Below, piece after piece: positions 6,712 through 9,793 of a DNA stretch of 9,793 nt. How positions within the stretch are numbered: position 1 is the first letter of the stretch; every line of letters begins with the position of its first letter. The stretch is taken from contig CALHGI010000552.1 in NCBI GenBank assembly GCA_938029995.1, forward strand, positions 1 to 9,793. The letters run 5' to 3'. The position numbers and the translations under genes are program-made. Below the pieces are notes generated by a model that was not told the origin of the DNA, searched no databases, and was given only the letters and a program-made list of their open reading frames with translations. Source of the stretch: an uncultured cyanobacterium (GTDB lineage Bacteria > Cyanobacteriota > Cyanobacteriia > Phormidesmidales > Phormidesmidaceae).

Positions 6712-7131
6712 GATATCCCTGATATTTCTCAGGTACCACAGCCTTTCCAATAGGCTTGCAATCCATGGACTCCAGAGAGGGTTCCAGCAGCTTGGTATTT
6801 ACAGCTGTGTTTTGGGTATTCCTGTAAAAAGGATTTGAAGTTGTAATGAATGCCCATTTCAGTCGATCGTTTAAACAGCAAACTTTGTTAAGTTGCAAAT
6901 ATATTAGGGGCATTCCATGGAAATGGTGGCTTTCGCCAAATTAGCTAGCGATCATATCAAAGGCTTCCTAGGATGTTTGCTCCATTCCTTATGGTTGTTT
7001 TTGTAAGAGATGTCCCTCAACTCGCATTCTGGAACAGTTCCAGCTTTAGAGTTCTAACTTTAGAGACGCGTTAATAGGTTGTAAACATTTCAAATCAAAT
7101 TGTATTGGTGTTTTACTAGTTCAAAAGTATT
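6712..7131. other. 420-bp gene-free stretch upstream of the decarboxylase gene
   Basis: No convincing coding frame is seen on either strand. Just after the TPR stop, CCTGA (6718-6722) and TCAGG (6729-6733) could form a weak 5-bp hairpin. A 10-bp palindrome TTCCATGGAA lies at 6913-6922. The 3' part is A/T-rich and holds a 14-bp tandem repeat. A weak promoter-like pair, TTGTAA (7079-7084) and TATTGG (7103-7108), lies 24 bases or more before the ATG at 7132. The length suggests a regulated promoter or long 5' leader for the sugar-nucleotide genes. Confidence 0.45.
7036..7063 (+). repeat. 14-bp tandem direct repeat upstream of the decarboxylase gene
   Basis: AGTTCCAGCTTTAG (7036-7049) is followed immediately by AGTTCTAACTTTAG (7050-7063), a 12 of 14 match, 69 bases before the ATG. 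Its position just upstream of a weak promoter-like pair is where an activator could bind, but no known operator is recognised. Confidence 0.5.
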
Positions 7132-8100
7132 ATGAGAATTTTAGTCACAGGTGGTGCTGGTTTTATTGGCTCACACCTAATTGATCGCCTTATGGGGGAA
7201 AACCATGAGGTAATCTGCTTGGATAATTTCTATACGGGACGCAAGCAAAATGTGTTGAAGTGGTTGAATAATCCTAACTTTGAGCTGATTCGGCACGATG
7301 TGACAGAGCCAATTCGGTTGGAAGTTGACCAGATATATCACTTAGCCTGTCCAGCTTCGCCGGTTCATTACCAATACAATCCGGTGAAAACCATCAAAAC
7401 CAATGTGATGGGTACGCTTAATATGCTGGGCTTGGCCAAGCGAGTCAAAGCCAGATTTTTCCTAGCATCCACCTCAGAGGTATACGGAGATCCTGAGGTG
7501 CATCCCCAGCCTGAGGAGTATCGGGGCAGCGTTAATACCATTGGCATTCGCAGCTGTTACGACGAAGGCAAACGAGTTGCAGAAACCCTAGCTTTCGATT
7601 ATCACCGTCAAAATGATGTGGATATCCGGGTGGTCAGGATTTTTAATACCTATGGGCCTCGGATGTTGGAAAACGATGGTCGGGTCGTGAGTAACTTCAT
7701 TGTCCAGGCGCTACAGGGCATTCCCCTGACCGTCTATGGCACCGGTTCCCAAACCCGCAGTTTCTGCTACGTTTCTGACCTAGTGGATGGATTTATCCGC
7801 CTGATGAATGGGGATTACATTGGCCCAATGAATTTGGGTAATCCCGATGAGTACACCATTTTAGAACTGGCTCAGTCTGTTCAGAAGAAGATTAATCCTG
7901 ATGCTGAGTTGAAGTTTGAGCCCCTGCCCCAGGATGATCCACGCCGCCGCCAACCGGATATCACCAAGGCCAAGAGCATGCTGAATTGGGAACCAAAGGT
8001 GCCCCTAAAAGAAGGATTGGAGCTCACCATCGCCGACTTTAAGGCGCGCCTTGACGAAGCGGGTAAACTGGCATTACCCACCCCAGCAAAATCTTCCTAG
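7132..8100 (+). CDS. UDP-glucuronate decarboxylase (UDP-xylose synthase)
   Basis: A 322-residue extended short-chain dehydrogenase that converts UDP-glucuronate to UDP-xylose using bound NAD+, in the cytoplasm. The N-terminal Rossmann motif is GGAGFIG (7-13). The active-site segment is [16 protein letters not shown] (111-126) with T114/S115/E116, and the YxxxK pair is in SCYDEGKR with Y143 and K147. The blocks [10 protein letters not shown] (169-178), [10 protein letters not shown] (181-190) and [19 protein letters not shown] (200-218) are nearly those of animal and plant UXS enzymes, so this is a confident assignment rather than a generic epimerase. Length is normal for the soluble bacterial form, without the membrane anchor of the animal enzyme. 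Start: the ATG directly precedes the nucleotide-binding strand; no strong Shine-Dalgarno sequence is seen. It lies upstream of UDP-glucose dehydrogenase, which makes its substrate. UDP-xylose would feed exopolysaccharide or outer-membrane glycan synthesis. Confidence 0.93.
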   Translation: MRILVTGGAGFIGSHLIDRLMGENHEVICLDNFYTGRKQNVLKWLNNPNFELIRHDVTEPIRLEVDQIYHLACPASPVHYQYNPVKTIKTNVMGTLNMLGLAKRVKARFFLASTSEVYGDPEVHPQPEEYRGSVNTIGIRSCYDEGKRVAETLAFDYHRQNDVDIRVVRIFNTYGPRMLENDGRVVSNFIVQALQGIPLTVYGTGSQTRSFCYVSDLVDGFIRLMNGDYIGPMNLGNPDEYTILELAQSVQKKINPDAELKFEPLPQDDPRRRQPDITKAKSMLNWEPKVPLKEGLELTIADFKARLDEAGKLALPTPAKSS

Positions 8101-8115
8101 CCGATTTTGTGGATG

Positions 8116-8157
8116 CCGAGTTTCCCTTTGGTCTGACTATCCCAAGGGGAAACTCGG
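8116..8157 (+). terminator. Strong hairpin between the decarboxylase and dehydrogenase genes
   Basis: CCGAGTTTCCCTTTGG (8116-8131) pairs with CCAAGGGGAAACTCGG (8142-8157) over 16 bp including one wobble pair, with a 10-nt loop. Only three T follow, so it is a weak intrinsic terminator at best. It may instead set the ratio of the two messages or protect the upstream mRNA from 3' decay. Confidence 0.6.
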
Positions 8158-8220
8158 TTTGAACGATAGGCCCAAGTTGGCACCCCTAAGGTTTACTTTC
8201 ACTGGATTTATTTTTTAAGT

Positions 8221-8226
8221 AAGGAG
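8221..8226 (+). promoter_or_regulatory. Ribosome binding site of the UDP-glucose dehydrogenase gene
   Basis: AAGGAG lies 9 nt before the ATG at 8236. It is the best Shine-Dalgarno match in the window and fixes the start. Confidence 0.8.
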
Positions 8227-8235
8227 TATTTATAT

Positions 8236-9615
8236 ATGCGTGTTTGTGTTATTGGTACGGGCTATGTTGGCTTGGTTACGGGTGTGTGCTTGTCCCATAT
8301 TGGCCATGAGGTCATTTGCGTTGATAACAATGCAGAGAAGGTCAAACTGATGAAGTCAGGGCAATCCCCCATTTTTGAGCCGGGACTGTCTGAACTGATG
8401 CAATCCTCCATGGAAGCAGGTCGCCTAACCTTTACCACTGACCTTGGGGCGGGAGTATCCCACGGCGATATTTTATTCATCGCCGTGGGTACGCCGCCGC
8501 TGCCTACGGGGGAAAGTGACACTCGCTATGTTGAAGCTGTGGCCCGCGGCATCGGTGAAAACCTCAACGGTGGCTATAAGGTGATTGTTAACAAGTCCAC
8601 CGTTCCCATTGGTTCGGGCGACTGGGTTCGGATGATTGTCATGGATGGCATGGCTGAGCGTCAGCAGGTACCGGTGGGTGCCGGCGCCCCTGCCAATAAG
8701 CCAGAGACTCCTCCCTTTGACGTGGTTAGCAATCCGGAATTTCTGCGCGAAGGTTCTGCAGTCTATGACACCTTCAATCCGGATCGAATTGTCCTGGGCG
8801 GCAGTAACCCCAAGGCTATTGCCATGATGAAAGAACTGTACGAGCCGATTGTGGAGCGTAAGTTTGCTGAAGATGAGACGGCCTCCCAGGTACCGATTTT
8901 GGTCACTGACCTAAGCTCCGCTGAAATGGTGAAATATGCGTCCAACGCATTTTTGGCCACAAAGATTAGCTTCATTAATGAGGTGGCCAATATTTGCGAT
9001 CGCGTCGGAGCGGATGTGGTTCAAGTCGCCCAGGGCATTGGCCTCGATTCCCGCATTGGCAGCAAGTTCCTTCAAGCCGGTATCGGTTGGGGCGGCTCCT
9101 GCTTTCCCAAAGACGTATCAGCCTTGGTTCACACCGCTGATGACTACGGCTATGAAGCTCAGTTACTTAAATCCACCATTGACGTCAATACGCGGCAGCG
9201 TCTGCTTTCCCTAGAAAAACTACAGCAGATGCTGAAAATCTTGAAAGGTAAGACCGTCGGTCTGTTAGGCCTCACCTTTAAGCCCGATACTGACGACATG
9301 CGGGATGCACCCTCCCTCATTTTGATTGAGCACCTCAATCGATTGGGGGCTAAAGTCAAGGCCTACGATCCCATTGTTTCCCAAAGTGGCATGCGTAATG
9401 GCATGACGGGCGTCATTGTGGAAACGGATGTTGAGCGCCTAGCTGATGGCTGCGATGCCCTAGTACTGGTAACCGACTGGAAACAGTTTAAGGATTTGGA
9501 CTATAGCAAGATGGCTGGGCTAATGAATACCCCCAACCTGATTGATGGTCGCAACTTCCTAGACCGCAAAGAGCTGGAGACAGCCGGGTTTAACTATAGC
9601 GGCGTAGGTCACTAG
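8236..9615 (+). CDS. UDP-glucose 6-dehydrogenase
   Basis: A 459-residue cytoplasmic enzyme that oxidises UDP-glucose to UDP-glucuronate with two NAD+. Seen in order: N-terminal Rossmann motif GTGYVG (7-12); VGTPP (84-88); KSTVPIGS (120-127); NPEFLREGSA (166-175) with E168; the central-helix segment MVKYASNAFLATKISFINE (231-249) with K233 and N237; the catalytic loop GIGWGGSCFPKD (282-293) with nucleophile C289; then the UDP-binding domain with GLTFKPDTDDMRDAPS (345-360) and the C-terminal LIDGRN (435-440). All key residues are present and length is typical of the family. Residues about 140-160 (ERQQVPVGAGAPANKPETPP) form an insertion before NPEF, probably a surface loop. The product is the substrate of the decarboxylase encoded 135 bp upstream. 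The strong ribosome site and the preceding hairpin suggest that its expression can be set separately. The symbol ugd (or tuaD) would be used. Confidence 0.96.
   Translation: MRVCVIGTGYVGLVTGVCLSHIGHEVICVDNNAEKVKLMKSGQSPIFEPGLSELMQSSMEAGRLTFTTDLGAGVSHGDILFIAVGTPPLPTGESDTRYVEAVARGIGENLNGGYKVIVNKSTVPIGSGDWVRMIVMDGMAERQQVPVGAGAPANKPETPPFDVVSNPEFLREGSAVYDTFNPDRIVLGGSNPKAIAMMKELYEPIVERKFAEDETASQVPILVTDLSSAEMVKYASNAFLATKISFINEVANICDRVGADVVQVAQGIGLDSRIGSKFLQAGIGWGGSCFPKDVSALVHTADDYGYEAQLLKSTIDVNTRQRLLSLEKLQQMLKILKGKTVGLLGLTFKPDTDDMRDAPSLILIEHLNRLGAKVKAYDPIVSQSGMRNGMTGVIVETDVERLADGCDALVLVTDWKQFKDLDYSKMAGLMNTPNLIDGRNFLDRKELETAGFNYSGVGH
8996..9003. repeat. HIP1 octamer GCGATCGC
   Basis: Exact octamer inside the UDP-glucose dehydrogenase gene; the third copy in the window. 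Confidence 0.8.
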
Positions 9616-9657
9616 GCGACCTAACCCACATTCCTAGGCAGGTGCAGGCTTGCCTCT

Positions 9658-9693
9658 ACACAAAAGGCTGGTGATATCACCAGCCTTTTGTGT
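9658..9693. terminator. 36-bp perfect palindrome, probable bidirectional terminator
   Basis: Bases 9658-9675 are the exact reverse complement of 9676-9693, centred on GATATC. As RNA it folds into a GGCTGGTG/CACCAGCC stem with an ATAT loop, flanked by AAAA and TTTT, so it could end transcription in both directions. It starts 42 bases after the dehydrogenase stop. A smaller 5-bp stem, AGGCA (9636-9640) with TGCCT (9651-9655), lies just before it. Confidence 0.8.
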
Positions 9694-9731
9694 GGGAAAA
9701 CCCATAGCTAATAATTTGAGCCTGGGGGAAT

Positions 9732-9791
9732 TCAGCTTCTGGCATCGGGCGAAGCCCAGCGGTCTAGGGCACGCTTACCTCCCCAGCGCGC
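9732..9791 (-). CDS. Possible 3' end of a converging gene (partial)
   Basis: On the minus strand one frame is open from the window edge to a TGA at 9734-9732, giving 19 residues, RWGGKRALDRWASPDA among them. The other two minus frames close earlier. The composition is protein-like, and the bidirectional terminator 39 bases beyond the stop would suit a converging gene. Too short to name, and 19 codons can be open by chance. Confidence 0.25.
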   Translation of the reverse strand, partial: ARWGGKRALDRWASPDARS

Positions 9792-9793
9792 TA

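Noticed and set aside
6701..6913. Minus-strand 70-codon frame between the TPR gene and the decarboxylase gene
   Set aside because: Composition looks random, there is no ribosome site, and it runs into the 3' end of the TPR gene.
9743..9793. tRNA-like D-arm (GCCC AGCGGTCTA GGGC) at the right edge
   Set aside because: The D-arm pattern is good, but the next stem has a mismatch, the would-be anticodon loop lacks the U at position 33, and the rest is cut off by the window end.

Overview
The window looks like a piece of a cyanobacterial chromosome of moderate G+C. Three copies of the octamer GCGATCGC (the HIP1 motif typical of many cyanobacterial genomes) lie inside genes. The gene families also fit: a PixL/HmpE-like hybrid CheA followed by a CheW-like protein, a DUF4058 protein, a small membrane-anchored TPR protein, and a UDP-xylose synthase/UDP-glucose dehydrogenase pair. 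The genus cannot be fixed from the sequence alone.

Left part (1-3842, + strand): a CheA-type hybrid histidine kinase whose 5' end lies outside the window, followed 2 nt later by a CheW-like gene. Together they form the kinase-plus-adaptor core of a chemotaxis-like pathway, which in cyanobacteria usually controls type IV pilus motility. A 92-bp inverted-repeat segment flanked by a 5-bp direct repeat (TCTAA) follows directly and looks like a small non-autonomous mobile element.

Middle (3996-5818, - strand): a two-gene unit, DUF4058 then an alpha/beta hydrolase, overlapping as ATGA and so probably translationally coupled. It converges with the CheA-CheW unit. An approximately 470-bp stretch follows with one doubtful small ORF, then a 140-aa TPR protein (+), then an approximately 420-bp gene-free stretch with a 14-bp tandem repeat near the next gene.

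Right part (7132-9615, + strand): UDP-glucuronate decarboxylase and UDP-glucose 6-dehydrogenase, in reverse order of the pathway UDP-glucose -> UDP-glucuronate -> UDP-xylose. They supply sugar nucleotides for cell-surface polysaccharide. A strong hairpin lies between them, and a 36-bp perfect palindrome, probably a terminator, closes the unit. The last 60 bases may hold the 3' end of a converging gene.

I see no CRISPR array, no complete insertion sequence, no rRNA and no convincing tRNA. Most of the content belongs to known families. The points most worth checking are the mobile-element-like segment after cheW, the coding repeats and G8 tract in cheA, and the coupled DUF4058-hydrolase pair. 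None of these amounts to a clear new system.
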